Below, one piece after another: positions 1-11,384 of a stretch of 64,000 bases of DNA; within the stretch, counting starts at the first letter, position 1, and the number at the start of each line of letters is the position of its first letter. The notes beneath the pieces are model-generated. The model did no database searches, was not told where the DNA came from, and saw only the letters and a list, made by a program, of their open reading frames with translations. The stretch is from assembly GCA_030220185.1 (NCBI GenBank), contig JASPKZ010005702.1:468986-532985 (forward strand), in the 5' to 3' direction. This DNA comes from Diploptera punctata (taxonomy: Eukaryota; Arthropoda; Insecta; Blattodea; Blaberidae). A program made the translations under genes and the position numbers.

Positions 1-67
1 GGAATGAATTTTGGAAGAAGTATGGGATAGAAATGAGTGGAGACCAGGAATCGAAATAACAATGTAT
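1..67 (+). pseudogene. 3' end of a non-LTR retrotransposon ORF (fragment)
   Basis: The second frame of the first bases reads EEVWDRNEWRPGIEI. This is the DRxxWR type of C-terminal signature that closes many APE-type non-LTR reverse transcriptases. The fragment is cut by the window edge and runs straight into the SINE target site. The family cannot be decided from so few residues. Confidence 0.4.
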
Positions 68-80
68 TATTATTAACTTA

Positions 81-418
81 TTGTCCACCGCTGTGGTCTC
101 GAGGTAGCGTGCTGCCTTGTCACGCAGCGGGCCCAGGTTCGATCCCCGGTCGGGGCAGTTTTTCTGGGTAAGGTTTTTATCGAGGTTTTTCCTCACCTGT
201 AAGACAAATGTCAGGAAACCTTTAAGGCCCAAACAGTCCCCGAAATCGTACGGCCATCATCATCATCCTCCTCACCCTCATCATCATCATCCTTCACCGG
301 TGTGAAAAGCAACGGGAAGCTACCACACCTACAATTCCCTGATAAAGCTGCAAGCATAGCATAAAAATTCTATGATTGCAGTGAAGGAGCTGCCTTCGGG
401 CAGAATTACTATGGATGG
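81..418 (+). mobile_element. SINE family A, full copy with target-site duplication
   Basis: This is a tRNA-derived SINE. Its head has an A-box-like segment (TGGTCTCGAGGTAGCG) and a good B box (GGTTCGATCCC), the internal RNA polymerase III promoter. A shared body follows (TGTAAGACAAATGTCAGG, then a CAT-rich stretch) and the 3' end is a short TGGA repeat. The 12-bp direct repeat ATTATTAACTTA flanks it at 69-80 and 419-430, as expected for LINE-driven insertion. Other copies are at 15040-15362, 20337-20645, 36955-37285 and 54728-54900, with a tail fragment at 59575-59650. A His-rich open frame inside it is noise. Confidence 0.88.
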
Positions 419-442
419 ATTATTAACTTAATATTATTAACT

Positions 443-444
<2 letters not shown>

Positions 445-478
<34 letters not shown>
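445..478. repeat. (ATT)n microsatellite
   Basis: An uninterrupted run of ATT units lies just downstream of the SINE A target duplication. Confidence 0.95.
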
Positions 479-1214
479 GGGACGTTTGAAATATGAGAAT
501 AGCTTGACTGGAAACATGCCTGGATTAATGTATAACGATGACCATCTTCAAAGACGAGCAAACCTTTCCACATACTTCAGCACGTAGGTAAGAGGGAGAG
601 AGACAGTTCAATGGGACACTTGAACATTTTTTAAGAATATCTTCCTGACACTGGTTAACAAGCATCTGAATATTCAAAAGAGCACTTGGCGATATAAAAG
701 AACAACCCTCCCTTCAAAAAATCTTAACAACGCACACAAAAAAAAAAATATGTGTGTATGTGTGCGTGTGTCCATTTAAATGAACGCAATGTTAAGGGGG
801 AATGTGTACCAGTCAAATAAGGTGATGACACAGGTCAAAGAGATCCTGTTTGGTCATTCATAGAGTAATGTGTCATTTGTTGATGGCAAAAAGAAAACTG
901 GGGTTGTAGTGACAGCTCTTCTCACGCAGAAGAAGGGGACACAAACACTAAATATAAAAGGTTCAGATGTATTCTATACGACACTTTATAATAAAGACAG
1001 CAATCAGTCAAAAAACCGACAAAATCCTGGGATCTGGACTGGACATAAGGGATCGTCATTGCAAGCGAAGAAGCTTGCAAAGAGGGTTAAAACGTAAGTC
1101 GTAAAAATATGTATCTAACTAACTTACAATAGTATTGATAAATAGGGCTGGGATTGTTTTATGACAGCATATATTGTTTGTAAGACTTATATGTTCCTTA
1201 AATATACATAAATC
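479..1214. other. unassigned stretch with one exon-like open frame (864-1094)
   Basis: I recognise no known element here. On the plus strand 864-1094 is open for about 77 codons. It is preceded by CATAG (possible splice acceptor) and its stop lies inside AACGTAAGT, which matches a strong splice donor. The peptide is basic (for example LQAKKLAKRVKT) and matches nothing I know. The acceptor side lacks a good pyrimidine tract, so an exon is only a possibility. Confidence 0.2.
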
Positions 1215-1682
1215 CTTTTTATACTAACTAACTAACTGGCACTATCGAACCCGAAGGTTCATGGCCGCGCGGACATAAGCTCTCCATACATCCCTATCCT
1301 GAGCTAATGCTTTCCAATCATTCCCTGTATAATCTACTTCCCTCAAATCATAGTTAATGCTGTTCTCCCACCTCATTTTTGGTCTACCAATTGGCTTTCC
1401 TACAAGAAGCTTGCATGCACGTCTTTCATTCCCCATACGCGCAACATGTCCTGCCCATCGCAGCCTACGAGACTTAACTGTTCTTATTATATCTGGCTTC
1501 CTATAAAGACCATGTAGTTCATTGTTATGTAGTCTTCTCCATTCACCTGTCTGTTCATCTCTCTTTGGTCCAAAAATTTTCCTAAGAACTTTATTCTGAA
1601 ATACTCGTAATCTCCTTTCCTCCCTTAAAGTAAGAGTCCAGGTTTCGCATCCGTATAATAAATCCTTTTTATACAAAAAACA
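1215..1682 (-). pseudogene. RTE1 3' fragment (C-terminal domain and 3' tail)
   Basis: The minus strand encodes 144 residues of the RTE1 C-terminus without a stop, including YGCETWTL, RLRWAGHVARM and the terminal RAYVRAAMNLRVR. Past the stop come the shared 3' end (TTCGATAGTGCCAGT) and a GTTA repeat tail. The CETW and WAGHVARM blocks are typical of the region behind the RT domain in APE-type non-LTR elements. The copy is 5'-truncated and duplicates the end of the element at 4446-7727. Its frame is intact but lacks the endonuclease and the RT catalytic motifs. Confidence 0.85.
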
Positions 1683-2239
1683 ATTAAATTTAAGTACTTT
1701 GTTAAGTCTTATTTATGCATATTTGGGCATTTATTTGTGACAGAGCATATTATAGCAATTTATTGGTCATATTCTGACTCTTTCGATAGGTAGAGTACTT
1801 TTATCGTACTATTTGTTTCTTTCGTCTATTTGAGTTGTTAAATTTCTCAGAATTGTGTTTCTTGCAAAATCTATCTTCATCTCCTTTTTCGTTTCAATTC
1901 ACAGTATGGACATTTCTCTTACGTATATAGGCCTACCGGAGCAAATGTTTATGTATTGTCTCGCGACAAACGCGTAGCTACTGATAATTTTAATAAAATA
2001 AAAAGCAATCTATTAATCAAATTCCATACTTTACCTGCTTTTCATTTGTATTTTGTTCTTAAACAAATAGATAATTGCCAAACTGATTTGCTATTTGATT
2101 TTACACCTGAAATTAAAATATTGTCATATTTTTTTTTATGCTACATGCACATTTTTGTAAATTTTTAGTCATAACTGTATAACTGTTTTATAATTTTCGG
2201 TAGTTTTAGATCATAAAAACCTTACCCTACTGATAAAAT
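1683..2239. other. AT-rich stretch without recognisable feature
   Basis: I see no gene or named repeat here. It contains one TAGGCCTA palindrome at 1928-1935. A 70-codon open frame (1956-2168) has low-complexity AT-driven composition and no recognisable motif. Confidence 0.5.
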
Positions 2240-2900
2240 TCATATTAAAATTCCGTTGAGGCAAATAGTCACAAAGAAAAATATTAAAGTAAATTCCTGG
2301 CAGGTGACGTTGTCCTCAACCAGTCTATTAAAAAAATTGTTAAGAACTATAGGCCTTTCGAAAATAATCAGCAGCATATGCGCCACTAACTATTGTTGTT
2401 TTGCGACGCTTTTAACATCAGTGGCCTTCTAGCGTCGTCGGTAGCTATTGACTGTTGTTTTGTAATTTCGTATAGAAGGTCGTATGAGTTAGGTGTATCA
2501 CTTAAAATTAAATCGTTGTTCGTTTTTTTTTAATTTCAGGTTCCTCTATAGGCCTATAGTATGTTTATTTTTGCTGATTTATTTCCTTGTGAATGAGAGA
2601 GTGTTTTGTATTGTACTGATGTGGTGACCGGTGTTGATGACGTGTTTGGCATAATTAGATTATCCTTCTCCATGCATAAAATCTTTAAAATGTTCTTTGA
2701 ATATTATATTGAAACTTCTTTTGGTTCTGCCTATGTAGAATTTGTTATAACTTTACACGTCATTTTTAAACTCTTTTATTGTTAATTGTATTGATTTCTT
2801 CTATGTCGTTTTTATTATATTATTTAATTTGTTTTCAGTCTTGTATGCCTTATGTTTTTGTGTAGTTTTTTTTTTTCTCTCTCCAGAATTTTGGCTAATT
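2240..2900 (-). pseudogene. Penelope-like element remnant with GIY-YIG endonuclease
   Basis: The minus strand around 2640-2760 reads KFYIGRTKRSFNIIFKEHF followed by YAKHVINTGHHIS. These are the YIGxTxRxFxxRxxEH and H...GH signatures of the GIY-YIG endonuclease at the C-terminus of Penelope-like retroelements. Stops and frameshifts break the frame. The downstream part (about 2300-2370) shares pieces such as GGCCTTTCGA with the better copy at 58593-59005 and with the foldback at 44290-44589. No RT domain remains here. Confidence 0.65.
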
Positions 2901-2917
2901 TCATTGATTCATTGTAA

Positions 2918-3260
2918 CTTACTACTGACACTATCGAAACGAAGGTTCATGATCGCGCGGTAACAAACTCTTCACAAATCCCTATCCTAATCTACCGGTA
3001 ATGCTTTCTAATCATTACCTGTACATTCTTCAATCTCATTCTTGTCCTATCTACTGGACTGTGTCCCTCTGGTTTTCGTATAAGATGTTTACATGACCCT
3101 ATTTCATTTCTCATACGTGTCAAATGTCCTACATACCATAGTCCATGAAACTTAACTATTCTTAACACATCTTGTTTCCCATAAAGATCATGTAGCTCAC
3201 TGTTCGTAGTTTTTTTTCCATCCGTCTATTCGTGTCTCATTGGTAGGCTATACGTTCTAT
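2918..3260 (-). pseudogene. RTE1 3' fragment, strongly diverged
   Basis: The minus strand carries the RTE1 3' end (match to GACACTATCGAA, AGGTTCATG and the GCGCGG block) followed by degenerate copies of the C-terminal coding blocks, with many stops. It is one of the oldest-looking RTE1 copies and lies next to a younger one (3272-3735) in the same orientation. Confidence 0.7.
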
Positions 3261-3271
3261 AAAATGTTCAG

Positions 3272-3735
3272 TGAACTAACTCACTTAATGGCTCTATTGA
3301 ACCCGCGTAGGTTCATGGCCGTGCGGACATAAGCTATCCATACATCCCTATCCTGAGCTAATGTTTCCAACCATCCCTTGTATAATATACTTCTCTCTAA
3401 TCATGGATAATGTTATTCTCCCACCTCATTCTTGGGCTACCAATTGGGCGTTTTCCTTCTGGTTTTCCTACCAGAAGCTTGCAAGCACCTCTATGTGTCA
3501 CATGTCCCATCGCAGACTACGAGACTTAACTGTTCTTATTATATCAGGCTTCCAATACATACAATGTAGCTCACTATTATGTAGTTTTCTCCAATCGCCG
3601 GTCCATCTCTTTTTGACCCAAACATTTTCCTAAGAACTTTATTCTCAAATACTCATAATTTTCTTTCCTCCCTTAAAGTAAGAGTCCATGTTTCGCATCC
3701 ATATAATATAACTGGGAGAAAAACTGCCTCATATG
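3272..3735 (-). pseudogene. RTE1 3' fragment
   Basis: The sequence runs on the minus strand from the AACTAACTCACTTAATGGC tail through the C-terminal coding region to the block that encodes CETWTL (plus-strand GTTTCGCATCC near 3690). Indels break the frame. The forward-strand open frame 3361-3633 is a shadow of this fragment. Confidence 0.8.
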
Positions 3736-4009
3736 TTTCTTATTTGCGCGCTTTTACTGGGACACACTGTATACAAAGTTATTTACATATGAATTGTCAA
3801 TATGTGATACATGTATTGTATAAATTACGAATACATACAATAAATATTTACATTTATTACTCTCTGTTTATATACTAATAAGTTAAATTTTCACTTGATG
3901 CGTTTACTTATTTCATAGGTGTTATTTATTACCTTGTAAATTAATACAACTTGCATAATACGTATAATCTAATAATACTCGTACAAACGACTGTGGCCAC
4001 GTAAAAAGA

Positions 4010-4150
4010 ATGAAGAAGAAAGAAAATAATGGAATAGCTGTAGCCCGAGAGGTTAATGAGAGGGAGACCAAATACTACTTACATCCAGGGTATAAAAACA
4101 GAAATAAGAGAAAGATGAATGGAGGTACGACAATTCAGCAATAGGGCTGG
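4010..4150 (+). pseudogene. C-terminal fragment of another non-LTR element
   Basis: One plus frame reads GRPNTTYIQGIKTEIRER. This is the GRPxxxYI...IK block found near the end of many non-LTR reverse transcriptases. It is short and ends in a stop, and the family is unassigned. Confidence 0.4.
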
Positions 4151-4234
4151 AAAATACATTTAAATTCAATATTTGACGTATAAAACATTTAGAACAGGAG
4201 GATGTTTTTTATAAACACACCCGCTTCTTATAAA

Positions 4235-4395
4235 TCGACTGGCAATATTAAACCCAGAGGTTCATCCCTGCGCGGAAATACGCTCTCCATACATGCCTAT
4301 CCTAAGCTAATATTTTCCAATCATTCCTTGTGTGATTCACCTCCCTCAAATAGTGGATAATGAAATTCGCCCACTTCATTCATGGTCTATCCACC
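4235..4395 (-). pseudogene. RTE1 3' fragment (160 bp)
   Basis: This is a minus-strand match to the extreme 3' end of RTE1 (GGCAATATTAAACCC, AGGTTCATCC, GCGCGGA). It is truncated where the sequence turns into other repeat material. It is diverged and non-coding. Confidence 0.7.
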
Positions 4396-4398
4396 CGG

Positions 4399-4445
4399 GG
4401 CTTTATCATCATCATCCAGGGATTAAGCCTATTGGCTTCGTTCCG
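4399..4445 (-). pseudogene. 3' tip of a family B/D-like non-LTR element
   Basis: The plus strand CATCATCATCCAGGGATTAA is the reverse complement of the conserved 3' end of families B and D (GGCTTAATCC then a TGATGATG tail), seen in sense orientation at 34930-34960 and 23000. Only the tip remains, just upstream of the RTE1 5' region. Confidence 0.5.
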
Positions 4446-4654
4446 GTTAAACCCTCCATGGTATCTTTACCTTGTCGTGGTGGAGTGGCTTGCGTGCTTA
4501 AATGATCCTGAGAGCTATGCCGGCGGTAGCATTGCTGCCGATAGGGTTACCCATGCCGGACTGGTCGAAGGTGATAAGCCAGACGAAAAAAGTACCTTGG
4601 TCGAAAGAGTGACGATCTTTCACCGTAAAAATACAACCGTCAAGAAATGTTGAC

Positions 4655-6685
4655 ATGGGTTCAACTGGGGTAAAATTTTCCGGGGATCAAATAGTCCCCC
4701 ATTCGGTTCTCCGGGCGGGGACTACTTCAGGGAACCCATACCAAAGGCTCAAACACAGGGACATGTTCCTAGGAACATGGAATGTTAGGACTTTATACAA
4801 TAGCGGGGCACTACAGATATTAACGCGGGAATTAGATAAATCGCCCTTGGATATAGTCGCTTTACAGGAAGTTAGGTGGCCAGGAGAAGGTAGTCAGGAA
4901 TCAGGAAGCTTTGCATTATACTACGGGGGTGCAGAAAGACCTGCATTTGGAACGGGTTTTTTAGTCAGAAGGAGGATCCTATCCGCTATCCGAGATATTA
5001 AGTTTGTTAGTGATAGGATATCATACATAATTCTAAAGGGTAAACGACATGATTTTATAATTGTAAATGTACATGCCCCCACAGAAGATAAAGATGACAA
5101 GATCAAGGATGAGTTCTATGAAGAATTAGAATGCTTATTTGATAGCCTTTCACGATATCATATGAAAATTGTCTTAGGAGATTTTAATGCAAAAGTGGGG
5201 CGGGAAGATATATTCAAACCAACAATAGGCAAATTCAGTCTTCATGAAGATAGTAACGACAACGGGGTTAGATTAGTCACATTTGCCACATCAAAGAATC
5301 TCATTGTTAAGAGCACAACATTTCAGCATAAGGATATTCATAAATACACCTGGACGTCCCCAGATGGAGAAACTCGGAACCAGATAGATCATGTATTAGT
5401 GGATAAACGCTGGCACAGTAGCATCATCGATGTTAGATCAGTTAGAGGGACAGACTGCAATTCGGATCATCATCTGGTCAGGGTGAAAATCAGACAACGG
5501 CTATCGCTTATGAGAGGAACAAACGCTAAAGATGATTCTGTAAAATTTGAATTAAAAAACTTGAAAAATGATGAAATGCGGCAAGAATACCAAATCAAAA
5601 TTGCTAATAGATTTGAAGTACTGGAATCTTCAGATGACAATGTGGCAAACGAAGAAGAAACTGATATAAATAAAGAATGGGAGGCTATAAGAGATACTAT
5701 TAAATTGTCAGCATCAGAAAGCATTGGTTGTTTAAAAAAGAGGCAAAACAAGAAATGGTTTGATGAGGAATGTGCCGACATTGTAAAGAAAAGAAAGCTA
5801 GCAAAAATGAAATGGTTACACGAGCCAAATGAGGTAAATTTAGAGCAATTGGGTAGTATTAGACGGGAAACCACCAAGTTACTAAAGAGTAAAAAGAGGG
5901 AATATTTGAGAGAGAAGATTAATGATCTTGAAATGAATGCAAAAAATAGGAACATTAGAGAATTATATCAGGGAATTAGTATAGAGAAGAAAGGGTTTCA
6001 GGCTAGAACAAACATAATTCGGAATGAAAATGGGGATATGATTGCAGATTCCAGGAGTATATTAAATAGATGGAAAAGTTACTTTAATCAGCTATTAAAT
6101 GTACATACAGAACAGGACATTGAGGAGGATAATTTACAGACAGCAGAAATGCTAGTCGCAGAACCAAGTGCATTAGAGGTTGAAATGGCGATTGAAAAAT
6201 TGAAGATGTATAAAGCATCAGGTTCAGATGAGATCCCAGCAGAACTGATAAAATCAGGGGGAGAAAAATTGATGGACAAGATACGTTGGTTGCTTAGTAT
6301 GATTTGGGAAAAAGAAGCTCTTCCAGATGAATGGAAGGAATCAATTATCGTACCAATTTATAAGAAAGGAGATAAAACTGATTGCAACAACTACAGGGGC
6401 ATCTCATTACTTTCAACTTCGTACAAAATTCTAACAAATATATTAGTAAGCAGACTTACTCCCTATATTGATGACATTCTAGGAGATCATCAATGTGCAT
6501 TTAGAAGAAACAGGTCTACAACAGATCAGATTTTTAGTATAAGACAGATTTTAGAAAAGAAATGGGAATATAATGGTACTGTACATCAACTATATGTAGA
6601 CTTCAAAAAAGCATATGATTCAATTAAGAGGGAGAAGTTATATAGTATCCTGCTGGAGTTCGGAATTCCTAAAAAAGTTAGTTAG
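4655..6685 (+). pseudogene. RTE1 endonuclease-reverse transcriptase, N-terminal 676 codons
   Basis: The AP-like endonuclease comes first: GTWNVRTL at about residue 40, LQEVRW at 70, LGDFNAKVG at 174, NQIDHVLV at 242 and SDHHLV at 270. These are the family's catalytic and metal-binding blocks. The RT domain starts near residue 525 (SGSDEIPAELIK), with YKKGDKTDCNNYRGISLL near 570 and DFKKAYDSI near 650. The protein would nick target DNA and prime reverse transcription from it. The frame ends early at 6685 because of a one-base change in an A-run (CCTAAAAAAG). The rest of RT continues in another frame, so the product would stop before the YADD motif. Confidence 0.88.
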
Positions 6686-7700
6686 ACTTATACGAATGTG
6701 TCTAAATGGCACAAAGATTAGGGTGTGTGTAGGCAAACAGTTTTCGGACACTTTTGAAATCCAGAATGGGTTGAAGCAAGGAGATGCACTATCTCCTCTA
6801 CTATTTAATTTTGTACTAGAGCATGCCATTAAATCTTTAGAGAATGAGGAAGGCTTACAACTCAATGGTATTAATAAGCTGTTAGTTTATGCTGATGATG
6901 TAGTACTATTGGCCGATAGCGAGGAGATACTAAAGGACAACACGCACACACTATTGAGTAACACTAAGAAATTAGGACTGGAAGTAAATATCAGTAAAAC
7001 TAAATATATGGTCACACGTAGAAATACATTATATAATGGAAATGGACAGCTAATGACAAATGAGGGAAATTTTGAGGAAGTGGCTGAATTCAAATACCTA
7101 GGAACAATAATCACAAATAGGAATGAGATGCACAAAGAAATTAAACATAGGCTCAATTCTGGAAATGCGTGCTATTATGCATTGCAGAGACTCTTGATGT
7201 CCCAACTCCTTTCAAAAAACGTTAAACTGAAAATATATAAAAACTATTATTCTACCAGTTATATTATATGGGTGCGAAACATGGACTCTTACTTTAAGGG
7301 AGGAAAGGAGATTACAAGAGTAAGTATTTGAGAATAAAGTACTTAGGAAAATTTTTGGACCAAAGAGAGATGAACAGACAGGTGAATGGAGAAGACTACA
7401 TAACAATGAACTACATGGTCTTTATAGGAAGCCAGATATAATAAGAACAGTTAAGTCTCGTAGACTGCGATGGGCAGGACATGTGGCACGAATGGGGAAT
7501 GAAAGACGTGCATGGAAGCTTCTTGTAGGAAAACCAGAAGGAAAACGCCCAGGTTGGTAGACCAAGAATGAGGTGGGGAATAACATTAACTATGATTTGA
7601 AGGAAGTAGATTATACAGGGGATGATTGGAAATCATTAGCTCAGGATAGGGATGTATGGAGAGCTTATGTCCGCGCGGCCATGAACCTACGGGTTCGATA
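6650..7700 (+). pseudogene. RTE1 RT palm end and C-terminal domain, frameshifted
   Basis: After the shift the RT resumes with LVRLIRMCLNG and continues through QGDALSPLLFN and the catalytic YADDVVLLAD (about 6885-6915). It is broken again at about 7245, where one extra A relative to the copies at 53040 and 59900 ruins the CETWTL block. An insertion follows at about 7310 and a further shift at about 7550-7580. The terminal RAYVRAAMNLRVR-type residues can still be read before the stop. No intact protein can be made. Confidence 0.85.
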
Positions 7701-7954
7701 GTGCCAGTGAGTAAGTAAGTAAGTATATTTCTTAAAAATCTCATCTCAACTGCTTCCTATCTTTGTTCTTGTCTTTCAGTGATCGTCCAACATTCTGGTG
7801 CTTTATCTGGGTCTTTTGAGAGTTTTTTTCTTATTACATGGGTTATGAAATAGCAACATTATTTTATATTTTCACAAAACAAATTGAAAGGAACATTTGT
7901 TGGAGGTAGTGATTATGATTTATGATGCTATATATTCATATTAAGTTATATTAA

Positions 7955-8530
7955 TTACTACTAGTAACCACGTGCGCTGCTAGGCCTAAATAAATTAAAT
8001 GTGTTTTTATATTTAGTTGAACAAGTAAAAAGAAAAATAATTATAAATTTATATCGTAATCATTTTTAGGTACCCCATGCTGATTACCTGGCACTGCCTG
8101 GGAATCTACTAATCCCAATTTACTTGGCATCAATGGGCTGAAAGACAAAAATTGATTTGTGAGTTACCTATCTGTGAAATATAGATATTGTATGCTTCGC
8201 GAACTTTTTTATAAATTTTTTTTGAGATATTCAAATTCTGTTTACATTAATTTGGTATATTTGTTATGGTGTAGGCAGCGTAAGTTATTTAAGCGTCTGA
8301 AAAGCGACTTTCTTTAGAGCATCGGTGCCCCACCTCTTTTTTTTTTAGCTCCGGCCCTACAGTACATAAGAATAAAATGCTATATACGTCAATTGTCCCA
8401 GAAAAATTCTCTGAATGATGGTGAAAACCTCATTCAAATCGGCCAAGTAGTTTTTGAATCCGTAAATGACAGACAGAGAGACAGACAAACAAACAAACAA
8501 ACCCAGACTCATTTTTATATATAAAGATAC
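7955..8530 (+). repeat. Repeat X copy (unclassified interspersed element)
   Basis: It begins with ACCACGTGCGCTGCTAGG and contains one about 150-bp module with the core GCTGATTACC...GGGAATCTACT. It ends with a CAGACAGACAAAC-rich stretch and TTTTTATATATAAAGAT. Related copies lie at 13245-13870, 14045-14530 (partial) and 63515-64000. No coding potential is seen and I cannot assign it to a class. Confidence 0.65.
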
Positions 8531-8654
8531 AGCGCTGAAATTATTAACGAGTGAGAAAAAAGTAAGCCTCTTGTGTATCATAATATAATCATAATAAGGT
8601 ACAAAGCGACTGAATATATATATTTTTTTATCTAATGGCATTCAAACATTGACA

Positions 8655-9180
8655 TAACGTCATTTGTTCATCTGATTCATAATCATGGTTCTGGCTTCCC
8701 AATATTTTCCGGTCTCAGTTATACTGCGAAGAGCCTGGCAGCGCATTAAGTGTTCCTTGTCCATATCTTCATCCAGATTACAGAGATTGCAGGTGGGCGC
8801 TTGAAGTATTCCAAAGCGAGACAGATGTTTGGCAAGAATGTAGTGTCCAGTTTGGAGGCGGAACTTCGCAACAGCTTCTTCTCTTGGCCGGTCAGGTATG
8901 TTATATATGGAGATCTTCCAGGGCTTTGTTGCGTTGTTTGTTTCTAACCTCATGAGATATTGTTTCTTCATCTGCTTCTTTATGAAGAGTTTAGAGGAAT
9001 GATATGATATCTCTGATTTGAAGCAGTTAGGTAGCATGGCGGCTTTATTTGCTAATGTATCTGCTTGTTTATTGCCGAAAATCTGACAATGCCCAGGGAT
9101 CCATTGCAATACAACTTTTTTTTTTCTAATTTCAGTTTGCTCAGGGTCTTACGGCAGTCATGTATCTCTGAATATATTAG
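8655..9180 (-). pseudogene. Non-LTR retrotransposon RNase H domain and CCHC tail
   Basis: The minus strand reads VVLQWIPGHCQIFGNKQAD, the last block of a type I RNase H with its conserved His and Asp, followed by ADTLANKAA. The reading frame ends with the Cys/His cluster CNLCNLDEDMDKEHLMRC. This layout is typical of Jockey/I/R1-type elements, where RNase H degrades the RNA strand of the hybrid. Upstream residues (CRKTLSKLKLE) continue across an A-run with a frame change. The RT domain is missing and the flanks are unrelated, so it is a fragment. Confidence 0.8.
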
Positions 9181-9299
9181 AACTAAGAAACATTTATGCG
9201 ACCATTCTACATAGTGACATCACTAACAACTGTGAACGGACCTTAAATTGTGTTATATAAATACTGTTTAACAGTGTAATGGAAATTTAGAACACAAAA

Positions 9300-9765
9300 C
9301 CTGGCGTAAATACTATATTACGATGTGAGGTTGGGAAGTGGTTTTTACAGAATCGAGAAAAATGTTTAAAAATCGAGCGATAGCGAGGTTTTTAATTTCC
9401 GAGATTCTGTAAAACACTTCACAAATGTGCTTTGTACATTATTTTTTGCGCGATGGTGTTTTCAAAATAACATATAATAGTAAAATAATAACATCTTAGT
9501 TGGAAATATTTTTGTTCATTATAGACAGTTGACTAACGTTAAGAGTGTGGGCAATGTTTATTAGTTAAAAATACAGAAGGCCGTGAGACCAATATTAATG
9601 ATAAAATTGAGCAAGTACGTATTTATAGTTTCATATTGTTTCAAATAAAGTACAGTTCATTTAAAATGCAGTGATTTGTTTCGAATAATATATATTATTT
9701 CATTATCTTTTGAATATATTTTTTCAGTATACATAGAGGGCAGTGATTTTACTTCTCACAAGCGT
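9300..9765 (+). repeat. Repeat Z copy 1 (about 460 bp, unclassified)
   Basis: It is strongly similar along its length to 51265-51725. Shared blocks include GAGGTTGGGAAGTGGT, TTTTTAATTTCCGAGAT, TTTTTTGCGCGATG and TTCAAATAAAGT. No reading frame is conserved between the copies. The flanks differ, so it is an interspersed element rather than a large duplication. Confidence 0.75.
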
Positions 9766-10557
9766 TTTGTAATATGTAATATTACAGTATAGTTATTTTA
9801 TAACAATATAGTTATTTAGGTTGGTAACCCCGAAATGTAAGAAGTTGAACTTTCAATCATGGTCGCCATTGCTGTAAGTACGACAAAACGCACTATCACG
9901 CAAAAAAGTGCCTTATTAGTTAGATTTTGGATTCATGTTTTATTCTGTATGCTAGGAAGTGAGTTGAAGAATGCAGGAGTCAATATTTTTCACATTAGCC
10001 TCTATTAAGTAACCAGTAACACATGATTGAGCACACACTAATACTGTTTAAAAATTCAGAAGGCGTATTTACTTGCTCATGGTTTCGGAATCCGACAAAG
10101 CCTCAAGGTCCCCCTCTTACCCTCCCGATATCTCTCTACAGCAATGGCCTTATCTAAAAACAACGCATCGTTAAACAATGAACGTCAAAGAGAGTTCAAT
10201 GCTCCGATTATTTAAAAAAAACACTTCCAGCCAAATGAACGCTTTCCAAACATATTTTCTTCCGCTACACCTATTTCAAACCTCGAGCAACTAAAAAAAT
10301 ATTACATAATAAATTGACCTCGGATTTTAGGTTTTTATGTTTTTCCTGAAGGAATAAATAAGAATCAATGATGTAATTACATGTTTCATGAATACAGCCT
10401 GGAATAGATTAGTTATGTCTAAAATTGCCTATTTTATCCATTTTATTTTGGCCTTTCAAAAACCCGAAACGTCTAAAACAAAACAAATGTTGGAAACACA
10501 AGAAATGGTGAGATTTAGAAAAATAATAAGGAAAACAAGATATCATAAATAACTAAT
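9766..10557. other. unassigned stretch
   Basis: It is AT-rich with no reading frame or repeat that I recognise. A short run at about 10080-10150 is somewhat richer in C but carries no motif. Confidence 0.45.
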
Positions 10558-10795
10558 TAACTAACTCACTGGTACTATCGAACCCATAGGTTCATGGCCA
10601 CGCTGGCATAAGCTCTCCATACATCCTTATACTGAGCTAATGTTTTCCAATCATTCCCTGTATAATCTACTTCCCTCATATCGTGGTTAGTGTTATTCTC
10701 CCACCTCTTCCTTGGTCTACAACTGGGAGTTTTCTTTCTGGTTTTCCTACAAGAAGCTTCCATGCATGTCTTTCATTCCCCATTCGTGCAAAACA
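10558..10795 (-). pseudogene. RTE1 3' fragment
   Basis: The minus strand carries the C-terminal RTE1 residues (REVDYTGNDWKTLAQ, WRAYASVAMNLWVR) and the tail (AACTAACTCACTGG on plus). It is truncated at the block that encodes the Gly-Asn-Glu-Arg region. The 62-codon minus frame lacks any catalytic part. Confidence 0.8.
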
Positions 10796-11384
10796 AGATA
10801 TATGATAAAAAACCATAAATTAACTCAACTTCGGGAAAACCAGTTAGTCAATTCTTTTTTCATTTTAAAAATATTCTTAATGAATAATGTACTTTACGCC
10901 GCTTCGCATGATAAGTCAATTCTTCATTCTGTTAGCTATAATATTCAATTTTTGTTTTGGATAAGTCTAAAAGAGAAGGGGAAAAAACATATATTGACCT
11001 ATCTTGTTTGTGCCAGTTTTGGACTTACCTCTTTTGTCCCAGGAATGAGTGAATTAATAATTTCGTAAAAATATAAAATCATCCAATAAATCAAGAAGGA
11101 GCCAACAATAGAATGATGACAGGTTGTCAAAAAAAGTATGAGATAATATTCCAACTAGCAGGAGATCTTCGGGAAGACAACAAAAAGATGGAAGAACTTG
11201 CTTACCAACAGGCTGTAAACCTTTGATCAAAAGAAAGAGGAGGAGGAGGAGAAGAAGAAGACAAAGAGGGTATCTATTTTGTGTTTTGAAGCCTAAAATT
11301 GCGTTTATAAAATGTAAACTCCATGGCGCGGTAGACCTAGAAGATCCCTGACTACCATTCGGCTGTGTCCTCACATCCATCTGT
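10796..11384. other. unassigned stretch with GA-rich run
   Basis: No gene is recognised. A purine-rich AGGAGGAGGAGAAGAAG tract at about 11240-11262 resembles the tail of non-LTR C-termini such as the one at 42850, but I cannot place it. Confidence 0.4.

Larger units (their letters stand above)
4446..7727 (+). mobile_element. RTE1: near-complete APE-type non-LTR retrotransposon (inactive)
   Basis: The element has a leader, one long endonuclease-RT reading frame, a conserved C-terminal domain and a 3' end made of a short tandem repeat (AGTAAGTAAGTA). Short tandem repeat tails, an APE endonuclease and the lack of RNase H suggest the RTE group, though I cannot build a tree. The leader holds an open stretch ending in TGA at 4651-4653, one base before the main ATG at 4655. 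It may be 5' leader or a small upstream ORF (for example PESYAGGSIAADR). At least four indels break the coding region, near 6675, 7245, 7310 and 7550-7580. The exact 5' end is uncertain. Confidence 0.85.

Noticed and set aside
117..305. His-rich open frame that might be a metal-binding peptide
   Set aside because: The histidines come from the CAT-rich body of SINE family A, and the same stretch is non-coding in other copies.
5470..5955. 161-codon minus-strand open frame
   Set aside because: It is antisense to the RTE1 endonuclease-RT frame, which carries clear motifs in the plus direction.
4655..7700. Active, autonomous RTE1 element
   Set aside because: At least four indels interrupt the frame, one of them just before the catalytic YADD block. 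A programmed frameshift at the A-run was considered, but the later breaks make the copy dead anyway.
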